Origin: an uncultured Chloroflexales bacterium
GTDB lineage: Bacteria; Chloroflexota; Chloroflexia; Chloroflexales; Chloroflexaceae
DNA length: 64,000 nucleotides
Direction: 5' to 3'
Assembly: GCA_937918935.1 (NCBI GenBank)
Contig: CAKZSI010000004.1
Coordinates: forward strand, 23,249-87,248
Shown here: positions 25,680-34,904 of the stretch, piece after piece
Numbering within the stretch: position 1 is the first letter of the stretch
Layout of the letters: each line of letters opens with the position of its first letter
Translations under genes and position numbers: made by a program
Notes under the pieces: model-generated
Seen by the model: only the letters and a program-made list of their open reading frames with translations
Told to the model about the DNA's origin: nothing
The model's database searches: none

Positions 25680-26612
25680 ATGATCCGCCTGGGCTTCGGC
25701 GGGCGCATGGTTGGGCAGCCCGAAGCGAGCACGCCCGGACACGGGACAACCTCGCATCTGAGCCTGACCCTCGCTCGCCTTGGCGACACGCTTACCCACC
25801 TCGAACGGCTGGATGTGCGCTACTACCGCCTCGGGCTGGCACTTGATACACGCGAGATCTACGCGCAACTCGCGGAGTGCGCGGCGCTGCTGGAGGTGCT
25901 GGCCGAGCGTGTCGCCGCGGCCGGAGTGCGCCTCTGCTGCCACCTGGCGCCGGGGCTTGACCTGGGCGTGCCCGACGACGTGGCGGCGGCGGAGGCCCTG
26001 GCCGAGGTCGAGGCGTATACAGCACTGCTCGCGGCCCTCGACGCACGGCAGGGGGCCGGCCCGCCGGAAGGCACTGTGGTTGCCCATCTCAGCTCGGCGG
26101 CCGCCGACGAACAGGCCGGCGCGCGCTTCGCGGCCCGCTACGCCGCCCTCTCGCCACGGGCGCGGGCGCGCCTGGCGCTGGAACATGGCCACGCCGGGCC
26201 GAGCCTGGGGCGCCTGCTGGCGGTGCATCAGCGCTGCGGGGCGCCCATCGTCTTCGACATGCTGCACTGGGAACTGCATAACCCCGAGGGGCTGCCGTTG
26301 CCCCTGGCCCTGGGGCTGGCTCTGGCCACCTGGCCCCGCGGTCTGCGGCCCGAGGTGCACCTCAGCAGCCAGCGGAGCGAGGCCCACCTGCTGCCGCCGC
26401 GCCCGCCCAGACCCGCACGTATCCTGCCGCCCCGCCCCGGGCAGCACGCCGATTTTGTCGCCATCGGCGACCTCGAACGCCTGCTGCGCGCCGCTGCCGG
26501 CCTGCCGCCGTTTGACCTGATGATCGAGGCCCGCGCCGGTGAACTGGCGTTGCTGCGCCTGCGCGCCGAAATCAGCCGTCACGCGCCCGCCCTGGCGGCC
26601 ATGCTCGGGTAA
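25680..26612 (+). CDS. UVDE-family UV damage endonuclease-like TIM-barrel protein
   Basis: 310 residues. UVDE enzymes nick DNA 5' of UV photoproducts using a three-metal site. The expected ligands can be followed: His88 (CCHLAPGLDL), His136 (VVAHLSS), Glu168 (LALEHGHAG), Asp193 and His196 (IVFDMLHWELH), His227 (EVHLSSQRSE) and Glu283 (LMIEARAGELALLRL). The His136-Glu168-Asp193-His196 spacings match those I recall for the Thermus enzyme. Overall sequence is divergent and Ala/Leu-rich, so substrate range is uncertain. I chose the ATG at 25680, with AAGGG at a good distance, over the ATG at 25656. Confidence 0.75.
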   Translation: MIRLGFGGRMVGQPEASTPGHGTTSHLSLTLARLGDTLTHLERLDVRYYRLGLALDTREIYAQLAECAALLEVLAERVAAAGVRLCCHLAPGLDLGVPDDVAAAEALAEVEAYTALLAALDARQGAGPPEGTVVAHLSSAAADEQAGARFAARYAALSPRARARLALEHGHAGPSLGRLLAVHQRCGAPIVFDMLHWELHNPEGLPLPLALGLALATWPRGLRPEVHLSSQRSEAHLLPPRPPRPARILPPRPGQHADFVAIGDLERLLRAAAGLPPFDLMIEARAGELALLRLRAEISRHAPALAAMLG

Positions 26613-26649
26613 GGGCCTATCTGGATAACCAGAGCATCCGATTGCTTTC

Positions 26650-26728
26650 TGGGAGGGCTGCGCCTTCTCAGACCCTCCCCTGACGCAGGGTGGGGAAACC
26701 AGGTTTCCCCACCCCCTCCGAACGTTAA
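26650..26728. repeat. Family 1 repeat, full-length example
   Basis: Module A (GGGAGGGCTGCGCCTTCTC, then AGACCCTCCCCTG) followed by module B (GGGGAAACCAGGTTTCCCC flanked by GT and AC) and a CCCCCTCCGAAC tail. The clearest complete copy; the two modules together are about 75 bases. Confidence 0.8.
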
Positions 26729-26759
26729 AGTGGGGGAGAACCATGTCTTAAGGAGCATC

Positions 26760-26815
26760 CCTGGGAGGACGGCGCCCTCCCGGACCCTCCCCGTGCGGGG
26801 CCGCGGTCCCCCCGG
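26760..26815. repeat. Family 1 repeat, module A
   Basis: CTGGGAGGACGGCGCCCTCC then CGGACCCTCCCCGTGCGGGG. It ends a few bases before the cyclophilin promoter. Confidence 0.65.
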
Positions 26816-26833
26816 CGCAGCGATGCCGCGCCG

Positions 26834-26842
26834 TGCTATAAT
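26834..26842 (+). promoter_or_regulatory. Extended -10 promoter for the cyclophilin gene
   Basis: TGCTATAAT, a perfect extended -10, about 60 bases before the GTG start; no -35 at 17 bp. Confidence 0.55.
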
Positions 26843-26900
26843 GCAGCCACGTTGTCGCATTCGCCATCGCCGCGCCTGTCCGGCATAGTGAGGAACGCAC

Positions 26901-27644
26901 GTGAGCCAGTCTCGTTCCAAAGGTAAAACAACTGCTTCCCCGGCCAGCCCCGTGCCGGGCATTATTTCCGCGGTGGTCGTGCTGCTGATCCTCGGCCTGG
27001 TTGCTGGCCTGCTCATCAGCCGCGCGCGGACGCTCGAAGTCGCTGCGCCAACCGTCGCCCCCGCCATCACACCTGCCGCCGCACCCGCCGCAGCGCCGGC
27101 GCCGGGCGCCCTGCCCACCGCCACGACCTACACCTTCAGCGCACCACCGCCAATGACGATCGATCCCGCCCGGCGCTACGAGGCGACGATCCTCACCCCC
27201 CGCGGCGAGATCGTCATCGAACTGCTGCCCGAGATCGCCCCGCAAACGGTCAACAACTTCGTGTTCCTGGCCCGCAACAACTTCTACAACGGCCTTACCT
27301 GGCACCGCGTGCTGCCCAACTTCATGGCTCAGGGCGGCGACCCCCTCGGCGACGGCACCGGCGGCCCCGGTTACAGCATCCCCGCCGAGTTCACCGATAA
27401 ACTGGCCTTCGACCAGCCGGGCATCGTCGCTATGGCCCGCTCCGCCGACCCCGATAGCGCCGGTTCGCAGTTCTTCATCACCACCGGCCCGGCCGACTGG
27501 CTCAACGGGCAGTACACGATCTTCGGTCGGGTGATCGAGGGCCAGGAGATTGTGGATGGCATCCCTCTGCGCGACCCGGAGAACCCCGCCGATCGCGCCC
27601 GGCCCGGCGAGACCATTCTGGGGATTATCATCACCGAGTCGTAG
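26901..27644 (+). CDS. Membrane-anchored cyclophilin-type peptidyl-prolyl isomerase
   Basis: 247 residues. One transmembrane helix near residues 20-42 (IISAVVVLLILGLVAGLLIS), an Ala/Pro-rich linker, then a cyclophilin domain from about 88: FVFLARNNFYNGLTWHRVLP, FMAQGGDPLGDGTGGPGY and GSQFFITTGPADWLNGQYTI. Catalytic-site residues (the Arg of WHRV, QFF, the W-L of DWLNG) are present. It would assist folding of exported proteins outside the membrane. GTG start with GTGAGGAAC upstream. Confidence 0.9.
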   Translation: MSQSRSKGKTTASPASPVPGIISAVVVLLILGLVAGLLISRARTLEVAAPTVAPAITPAAAPAAAPAPGALPTATTYTFSAPPPMTIDPARRYEATILTPRGEIVIELLPEIAPQTVNNFVFLARNNFYNGLTWHRVLPNFMAQGGDPLGDGTGGPGYSIPAEFTDKLAFDQPGIVAMARSADPDSAGSQFFITTGPADWLNGQYTIFGRVIEGQEIVDGIPLRDPENPADRARPGETILGIIITES

Positions 27645-27686
27645 CTTTTTCTCCTGGTTTATCTCACGTGAACGTAGCTATCCGCA

Positions 27687-27729
27687 GGGCGTGGGGAAAC
27701 CCGGTTTCCCCACGCCTCTCTCCATCGGC
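27687..27729. repeat. Family 1 repeat, module B
   Basis: GTGGGGAAACCCGGTTTCCC then CACGCCTCTC, after the cyclophilin stop. A worn second copy (GTGTGGAGAACTCCGCTTTC) follows at about 27760. Confidence 0.7.
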
Positions 27730-27806
27730 AACCGCGGCCCGCCTCACCCCCAGAGCCGTGTGGAGAACTCCGCTTTCCCCTTGCCCGCAGGACAATTCCA
27801 ATTTTG

Positions 27807-29771
27807 TCATTTTGTCACCAACCGAATGTCATCAATCAACAACTGAAAGGCCTCGAAACGATCTGCTGGCGTAATAATCAGATTTTCGATCTGGGTACGC
27901 GCGGTCTCCCAGCGGATCGTCTGACCCACGCCAGCGGGTTGGAGCAGTGAGAAGGGTATGTAGAGCGTCATCCACTCGGGCGGCGCGACAAGCACCAGTT
28001 GATACTGACGGTCGTCCTTAATCGTCGCCGAGGTGAAACGCAACAGGTAGTTCTGGCCGTCGGTCCGCAGGCTGAGTTCGATGCCCGCATAGTCGCTCAG
28101 GTCAAGCGTCTGTCCGGCGGGCGCCAGCGGCAGACCCATCCCCAGGTACGATTCGCCCCAGGGGTTGTTGAATGAACCGCGAAAACGCAGCGCCAGACCG
28201 TTATCCCGGGGAACGACCGCCAGTTCGGCCACCGAAGAACCGCCGATCTGCCGGTCACTGTAGGTAAACCACTCCGTATCCAGGACGGAGCGCAGGTCAC
28301 CGTCCTCAAAGTCGTCAATCAGCGGCAGGGCTGGCCGGAGCACGGTTGGACGTACAGGGCCACGAATAAGCGCCAGGTCATCCAGATCGAGGAAGCCGGT
28401 CTGCGGGGCGCGGGCTGGGCGCACTTCGATGCGAGTGGCGGCGCTGAGACCGGTTTCCAGCGCAACGCCGTCAGCATTGCGCAACTCGCTGACGGGAATC
28501 TCGATCCAGGTCCAGTCGCCGGGGGCGGCGAAGGTGGCAATAAAGGGCTTATCGCTGAAGGCGCTGTTGAGGCGCAACTGGTAGCGCCCGCTTCCCCGCG
28601 CCCAGAAGCCAATGCCCGTGACGCCGCGCAGGTCGCGCGGGCCGTCCCCTGGCGTCAGGTTAACGGCGAGGGCGGCGAAGTTCACCGGGCCGGTGTCGGC
28701 CAGGGCGTAGTCGAAGCGCATAGCCTGCACGCTCGCGGCGGCGCCGGGGGTGATGAGACGGTTACTGGCGACCGAGGAACCGCCACTACCGCGATCGTCG
28801 AAACTGAACCAGTAGTTGCCACTCAACGCCTGCTCGCCGTTCTCGAAATGGGCCAGCAGTTCCTCCTGGCGCGCCGAGCGCGGCTGAACGCCGCCGTAGC
28901 GCCAGAGATAGTAGTGCAGCCCCGCGTTGCCCATCTCCACCTCGGCGCCAGGGGGATTAAGCGGGTTGTAGGTCAGCACCCGCCGCTCGAAGAGTTGCAC
29001 CAGCACCGGCGTCACCTGTGCGTTAAGCTGCAAATCGGTCCAATAGGCCTCGCTGATCGGGCGACCAACCACGGTGAGCGGGTCAATGATCTGCTCGACC
29101 CGCCGCCCGCGCGGCGTCTCGACCAGGCCGCGACGTTCGAGAAAGGCCGTAAACACCCGCGGCACGTTATGGCCGGTGACGGGGTCATAGGCGTCGTAGA
29201 CGGTTTCAGGATGCACGGCGGCCAGCTCCGGACGGGCGCGCAGCGCGCCACCGCGGTCGAGCGACTCGCTTGGACGATCGGCGCGCCGTGGCGCCGGACC
29301 GGTCAGACGCGCAAAGGCGGCGTAGGTCGGCGCCAGGGGATCGTTGAGGTCTCCAGCAACGGGGATCAGGGCGGGAGGGCCGGGATCGAGCCGTTGCGAA
29401 CCAAGTTGCACATTGCCGCTCACCATCTCGGCAACCAGGCGCCCGAAGCTCGTCTGGCTTGCGGCGCGGGCGCCGGCCAGCGGCAGGGGCAACTCCATGC
29501 GGCCCTTATCGTAGTAGACCGCCAGGCGCCGGCCGCCGGGAGCGTCGTCGTCGCGTTCGAGCAGCGGCGCGCTCCGCGGGGCCGGCCCCCAGTACCAGCT
29601 ATAATCGGCGCGGCCCTCGGCCACCAGCGCATCGGTGCGGCGCCACTGGTCGCGAAAGGCCTCGGCCGCGAACACGCGCTGATCCGAGGCGCGCAACACC
29701 AGGGGGAGGGTCACAAGCGCCGTACATCCCAGTACCATCAGTAGCGACCAGAGCGTTGTTCGGTATCGCAT
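27807..29771 (-). CDS. Secreted protein with two CIA30/CBM-like beta-sandwich domains
   Basis: 654 residues. The N-terminal anchor or signal is TLWSLLMVLGCTALVTLPLV. Residues 40-300 contain VPRVFTAFLERRGLVETPRG and VLVQLFERRVLTYNPLNPPG, a pattern I know from Chloroflexi surface proteins of unknown role. Two related beta-sandwich domains follow, each starting with a FENG/FEDGD element (HFENGEQALSGNYWFSFDDR at about 310; IDDFEDGDLRSVLDTEWFTY at about 500) and carrying GGSSVA, reminiscent of CIA30/carbohydrate-binding folds. It would lie outside the cell and may bind polysaccharide. Upstream is a long non-coding region. Confidence 0.7.
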   Translation of the reverse strand: MRYRTTLWSLLMVLGCTALVTLPLVLRASDQRVFAAEAFRDQWRRTDALVAEGRADYSWYWGPAPRSAPLLERDDDAPGGRRLAVYYDKGRMELPLPLAGARAASQTSFGRLVAEMVSGNVQLGSQRLDPGPPALIPVAGDLNDPLAPTYAAFARLTGPAPRRADRPSESLDRGGALRARPELAAVHPETVYDAYDPVTGHNVPRVFTAFLERRGLVETPRGRRVEQIIDPLTVVGRPISEAYWTDLQLNAQVTPVLVQLFERRVLTYNPLNPPGAEVEMGNAGLHYYLWRYGGVQPRSARQEELLAHFENGEQALSGNYWFSFDDRGSGGSSVASNRLITPGAAASVQAMRFDYALADTGPVNFAALAVNLTPGDGPRDLRGVTGIGFWARGSGRYQLRLNSAFSDKPFIATFAAPGDWTWIEIPVSELRNADGVALETGLSAATRIEVRPARAPQTGFLDLDDLALIRGPVRPTVLRPALPLIDDFEDGDLRSVLDTEWFTYSDRQIGGSSVAELAVVPRDNGLALRFRGSFNNPWGESYLGMGLPLAPAGQTLDLSDYAGIELSLRTDGQNYLLRFTSATIKDDRQYQLVLVAPPEWMTLYIPFSLLQPAGVGQTIRWETARTQIENLIITPADRFEAFQLLIDDIRLVTK

Positions 29772-30664
29772 CGCCTGCTCCCACCATTGCAGACCCGTAT
29801 GTGTTTATTCTATTCTGCACACGAACATATATCTATCACATGTGTCATTCTGGCAGGCAAGTACAGAAACCTGCGGTGTGAAAGGGGATCGTCTGTGCAA
29901 CTGCATGTCAGTTCCAGGCTTCATGTCTACTGTTGATTGGTCTCGCCCCATAGACAGAATGGCAATCTGGATCATCTCGGGAGAACTCCGCCCTCACACG
30001 CCAGGAGCATTTCCCTCCAATGATGACGATCGGCCCAAGTATATGAACGTTCCCAGGATCGGATTGTCGCGATGCTACCTGGCCGGATCATGTACCTGCC
30101 TCCGCGCCAGGGAGAGGAACGAATAAACCCGGGAATGATGCAAGGTCCGTTCTTCCGCAGTGGGGTTATGGATCGGCCAGGCCGCCCTGCACGGCGTTTT
30201 GGGGCCTGACCCGGAGACGACGCATCAGCCCCGATAGACGATCCGCCCGCGCCGCTGCTGCGCAGCAGAGAAACCCGGGAGACATGACCTTTCCCCCATT
30301 GTGCTCAGCATAAACAATGTATCATTGGCACGACACATTATCGTTAAGCACAACCCATCGCTGGCCGTAGACCGATCTCACGATCGGGTTTCAGATGGTC
30401 TAACCGGCATTCGCCCGCCGATCGAGCGCCAGCACACACGCCCCCGGTCCAGACGAGGTTTCATAAGTAATCTGTCACATTAATACACGATCCGGTCATC
30501 GCTTCTTGATGGGCCACTGTTATGCTTGCCTTGCTCTGGAGCCCACCACCCATGCAGCCTCATCCCAACCAGGACCGGTGGTAATTCAGTGTCAGGATTA
30601 GCGGCGAACCATCTCCGGTGTCTCCAGGGTATTGGTGTGCCGTGGAATGCAGGCAAGGAAAACG
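29772..30664. other. Long non-coding region (about 890 bases) before the processive glycosyltransferase
   Basis: No plausible gene: the open frames here are short, lack ribosome-binding sites and show no conserved motif. Base composition looks less GC-rich than the flanking genes. It includes a degraded family 1 module A (GGGAGAACTCCGCCCTC near 29978), a perfect palindrome CTGCTGCGCAGCAG near 30253 and some AT-rich stretches. It may hold a long 5' leader or promoter region for the GT2 gene at 30665, or relic DNA. No known riboswitch recognised. Confidence 0.6.
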
Positions 30665-31939
30665 ATGACAGCATTCGAAGCAACCCTTATTATCATTTCA
30701 CTCCTCTTGCTGGGGCAGGTCTCATTTAGCACCTATCTGATGCTCTACGCCTGGAACGATGCGCGGCGCGGCAACATCTTTGCCGCGCCGAAGGAGTTTG
30801 CGCCGCCACAGAAGAGCTTTACGGTGCTGCTGCCCGCGCGTCACGAAGAAGCGGTGATCCAGCACACGATCGAGGGCGTGCTGCGCGCCAACTACCCGCG
30901 TGAGTTGCTGGAGATTGTGGTGATCTGCCGCATTGATGATCCGGGCACCATCGAGAAAGTGCAGGAGAAGATCGTCGAACTGGTGCAGCGCGACATTCAC
31001 AATGTGCGCCTGATCGTGTTCCAGGATGTGCCGATCAACAAGCCCCACGGGCTGAATATCGGCTTCCGCAACACCCGCAATGACGTCGTGACGATCTTCG
31101 ACTCGGAAGACGAAATCCACCCCGATGTGTTCAACGTGGTCAACACGGTGATGGTCACCGAAGGGGTCAACGTAGTCCAGTCCGGCGTGCAGTTGATGAA
31201 CTTCGACTCAACCTGGTTTTCGGCGCTGAACGTGCTGGAATACTTCTTCTGGTTCAAGAGCCGGCTGCACTACCACGCCGAAGTGGGCATCATTCCCCTG
31301 GGGGGCAACACAGTGTTCTTCACCCGCGAGATTCTCAACAAGATCGGCGGATGGAACGAGCACTGTCTGACTGAAGACGCTGACATTGGCATCCGCTTGA
31401 GCCAGATAGGCGAGCGTATTCGCGTGGTCTACGAAGATCAATTTGTCACTAAGGAAGAGACCCCTCCCACTGTCGGGCAGTTTATCAAGCAGCGCACGCG
31501 CTGGAACCAGGGCTTTCTGCAGGTGCTGCAATCGGGCGCCTACTGGTCGCTGCCAAAGCTGAGCCAGCGGCTCCTGGCGGTCTTCACCCTGGCCTCTCCG
31601 GTGCTGCAAGCCTTTACGACATTATACATTCCAGTGTCGCTCTACACGATGTTCTTTGTGCGAATGCCGCCACTGGTGGCGCTGATCCTCTGGTTGCCCG
31701 CGTATATGCTGATTGGCCAGTATGTCTTGAACTGGATCGGGCTACGTGAGTTCGTGCGCGCCCACAATCTAACGATGCCGCCGCTGATGTGGCTGCGCCT
31801 GCTCATTGCCTTCTACCCGTTCCAGATCTTGCTGGGCATTGGCGCCATTCGCGGGGTGTACCGCCACCTGCGCGGCACGAACAACTGGGAAAAGACCCGG
31901 CATGTCAACGCCCACCGCAGCCCTGCTGCGTCACCATAG
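30665..31939 (+). CDS. Processive family 2 glycosyltransferase, cellulose/hyaluronan synthase-like
   Basis: 424 residues. One N-terminal helix (TLIIISLLLLGQVSFSTYLM), then a GT-A domain with FTVLLPARHEEAVIQHTI, the aspartate motif FDSEDEIHPD, GGNTVFFTREIL, the catalytic-base EDADIGIRL and the acceptor motif QRTRWNQG (QxxRW). Three to four C-terminal helices could form a polymer channel. These are hallmarks of processive synthases that extrude beta-linked polysaccharides. AAGGAAAACG precedes the ATG. Next comes a GT39-GH8-like gene, so the pair may make and modify one exopolysaccharide. No PilZ domain is visible, so direct c-di-GMP control is not indicated. Confidence 0.85.
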   Translation: MTAFEATLIIISLLLLGQVSFSTYLMLYAWNDARRGNIFAAPKEFAPPQKSFTVLLPARHEEAVIQHTIEGVLRANYPRELLEIVVICRIDDPGTIEKVQEKIVELVQRDIHNVRLIVFQDVPINKPHGLNIGFRNTRNDVVTIFDSEDEIHPDVFNVVNTVMVTEGVNVVQSGVQLMNFDSTWFSALNVLEYFFWFKSRLHYHAEVGIIPLGGNTVFFTREILNKIGGWNEHCLTEDADIGIRLSQIGERIRVVYEDQFVTKEETPPTVGQFIKQRTRWNQGFLQVLQSGAYWSLPKLSQRLLAVFTLASPVLQAFTTLYIPVSLYTMFFVRMPPLVALILWLPAYMLIGQYVLNWIGLREFVRAHNLTMPPLMWLRLLIAFYPFQILLGIGAIRGVYRHLRGTNNWEKTRHVNAHRSPAASP

Positions 31940-32072
31940 GCAGGCATGGGGCGCCTCGAGTTCCCCACCCGCTTCCAACCTGTGGCCAGCGGAGGAGAGT
32001 GCGCTTTTCCATAACCTCACGGCCACGAACGAGGGTTCCTGGGAGAACTACGCCCTCCCGGACTGCCCGGAG
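31940..32072. repeat. Family 1 repeat, modules B then A
   Basis: GGGGCGCCTCGAGTTCCCCA then CCCGCTTCCAACC at 31940-31982, and CTGGGAGAACTACGCCCTCC then CGGAC at 32037-32072. The A module here is the GAGAACTACGCCCTC variant. Confidence 0.6.
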
Positions 32073-32122
32073 CCTGGAGCATTCAAGAATATTTAGCGTG
32101 CATACCCCCGAGGAGATCACAG

Positions 32123-34720
32123 ATGAGCGTCAGCCTTGCTCCAGCCGCACTGCCCGACGTGCGGCCGCGAAAGGCGATCTGGTCGAGCCTGATAACCCTC
32201 GCTCTGGTCTGCGTAGCCGCCCTGGTGCACAGCTACAACATGTTTGGCTTTCCCCTCTACCTGGGTGACGAGGGGATCTACATGGCCCAGGCCTACGCAG
32301 TCGCCAGACTGGGGAACATTACTCCCTATGCGTACTGGTACGACCATGCGCCCGCTGGCTGGATCTTGATTGCGCTGTGGACGATGGTGACCGGTGGCTT
32401 TCACACCTTCGGCACAGCGATCGACAGTGGTCGCACCCTGATGCTACTGTTGCATATCATCTCGCTGGTACTGGTTTTCCGCATCGTGTTGCACCTGACG
32501 GGGAGCAATCTGGCCGCCGCCATCGGTGGGTTGTGCTACGCGCTCTCGCCGCTGACGGTAGTCTACGGGCGTATGGTGTTGCTCGACAACATTATGATCG
32601 TCTTCGTGCTCGTCGGCACGCTGCTGCTGGTGAACTACGACGGGCTGCTGTGGCGCCTGTTTCTGGGCAGTCTGCTTATTGGCATCGGGGTGCTCTCCAA
32701 AGAAAGCGCCATTGCGCTCCTGCCAGTGCTGCTCATCGGCGCCTAGACGCTGGCGCATGCCCAGCACCGTCCCTTTGCCCGCGGGGTGTGGCTCTTTGGC
32801 TTGCTGGCGACGCTCTCGCTGTATCCGCTTTACGCGGCACTGCGCGGCGAGTTGTTGAACTTCTCGTTCTCTTCCCCGCTCAACGGCGATGGCAGTGGCG
32901 TGACCCTGCTGGGCGCGGTGCTGTGGCAGCTCAGTCGCAGCGGCGGCGCACCCTGGGATCCGCAGGGCGATTTTATACGCGCGCTGACCGGGGCCTGGCT
33001 CGCGCGCGATCCGTGGCTGCTGGGTGTGGGCCTGATTGCCACAATCTGGAACCTGGCGCGGGGGGATGGGCGCACCCGTCTGATCGCCGGGCTTGGCCTG
33101 GTCGCCTGCCTCAGCCTGATGCGCGGCGGGCCGGTGCTCGAATTCTACATCATCGGCGTACTACCCTTTCTGGCGCTCAACGTCGGGCTAGCCGCCGCGC
33201 GGCTCGCCGAACTGACACGCATGCCCGGCATACTCCTGGCGCTGCTGATCAGCGTCGGGGTGCTTGGGTTCAACAATCTCAATCGCCAGAATGAAATCTT
33301 CACCCTCAACATGACCACCACCCAGCGGCAGGCCCTGGCCTGGGTGCGAGAGCATGTGCCCACCGATGCGCAGATCGTCATTGACGATGATCTCTGGGTG
33401 GATCTGCGGGACGGCCCCAGGGGCCAGCCGAGCTTCCCCGGCGCCCACTCGCACTGGAAAGTGGCCAATGACCCCGCAGTGTACCGCGATCTGTTCAACA
33501 ACGACTGGCAGAACATTGACTACCTGATCACGACGCCAGGTCTGGAAGAGATTTTCAAGCAAAACCCGGAGAAGTTGCCCTATCAGGCCTGGAGCAATTC
33601 GACCCCGGTGGCCCGTTTCAATGTTGGCGACGCAGCCATCGAGGTGCGCCGGGTGAACCATGCCGGCATCGCCGTCAAAGATACGGTACGCGCCGGTTAC
33701 ACCAGCTTTGTGGCCAACTACGTGCAGGATGGACGGGTCGTCGGCACGGGCGCCTACACCGATGTTCGCGACCAGACCAGCGCCATGCTCATGGCCGTGT
33801 GGCAGAACGACCAGGCCACCTTCGACGCCCTGTGGAGCTGGGCGCAACTGCGGCTGCGGGCGCCCGAGGGTCACCTGCTGCACACCAATGAGCCGGGGAT
33901 CGCCCTGCACACCTATGCTGACGCCAACGCCGAAGCGGCCCTGGCTTTACTTCTGGCCGAGCGGCGCTGGAACGATGCCAGCTATGGACGAGAGGGGTTG
34001 CGGATCGCCCGCGCGCTATGGGAGCGTTGCGTGGTCGAGATTGACGGTCGTCCCTATCTGGCTGCGGGCGACTGGGCGATCGAAGATGATCGCATCATCT
34101 TCGCGCCGGGAAGCTTCGTGCCCTACGCTATCCGCATGTTCGCCGAGGTGGACACGGAGCACAACTGGTGGTGGCTGCTTGACAACACCTATCCTCTGCT
34201 GGAGCGGGTCAGCGCCATCAACCTGGGCGAGGAGCGCAGTGCAGGGTTGCCGCCCACCTACGTGGCCCTCGACCGTGCGACGGGCGCGATCCGGCCCGAC
34301 CAGCGCGGGCTTCCCGGCATGGGGACCGCTTTTGGGGATGAAGCCGCGCTCACCTACTGGCGCATTGCTCTGGATGCGCGCTGGTTCGAGGATGAACGCT
34401 CCGAACGATATTTGCGCAACGCAGCATTTCTCTTCGACGAATGGCAGCGCAACGGCGCGCTCGCCGGGCGTTACGGCCACAATGGCACGGCGCAGAGCGA
34501 TGAGGAGAGCCTGCTCCTCTACAGCGCCGTACTACCGGTGTTCCTGATGGAGAACGAACCGGCGGGCCATGCCCTCTACGCCACCAGAATCGCCACCGCC
34601 TATACCAACACCCCCGACGGGGTGCGCTGGGGCAACGGCAGGAGCGTGGCCGAGCAACGCTGGGCGTGGCTCAGTAGCGCCTTCTACCTCGACATACTGG
34701 ATTACACCTGGGAGCATTGA
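32123..34720 (+). pseudogene. GT39-like transferase fused to GH8-like domain, interrupted by an in-frame TAG
   Basis: A single 866-codon frame broken by TAG at 32744-32746; the frame is otherwise open on both sides and the protein logic continues. N-terminal part: a GT-C membrane core (LYLGDEGIYMAQAYAVARLG; APAGWILIALW). After about 10 helices, a GH8-like (alpha/alpha)6 domain from about codon 535: DQTSAMLMAVWQNDQATFDA, then ADANAEAALALLLAERRW, FAPGSFVPYAIRMF and GDEAALTYWRIALDARW. Aligned by eye with BcsZ, the general-acid Glu (SEGQ) is Arg549 while the base Asp is kept (Asp739). So a glycan-binding or altered-activity domain is likely. The stop could be a nonsense mutation, read-through or a sequencing error. 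GAGGAGATCAC precedes the ATG. Confidence 0.8.
32744..32746 (+). other. In-frame amber stop splitting the GT39-GH8-like gene
   Basis: TAG follows GCTCATCGGCGCC and is followed by ACGCTGGCG in the same open frame. One base change (for example to CAG, TAC or TGG) would restore the gene. Restart is possible at a GTG at 32786. Confidence 0.85.
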
Positions 34721-34904
34721 TTGGCACGAATATCAGCTACAGGAAAGCGGGGTTCTCGAATCCTCTACGGTCACAGGCAGCGGGGGCCCGGGCAACGCCA
34801 GCGTCCCCGCCTTCCTCCACCCGAGCCTACAGGCGCCAGACGCCCTCTCATGGGCAGAGGTATGGGAAGTAATCATTTCTCTCGTGTTCACGGAGTAACA
34901 TCGT

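Noticed and set aside
29842..30683. Three short frames of 60-94 codons in the long gap
   Set aside because: No ribosome-binding sites, no motifs, unusual composition for this genome.
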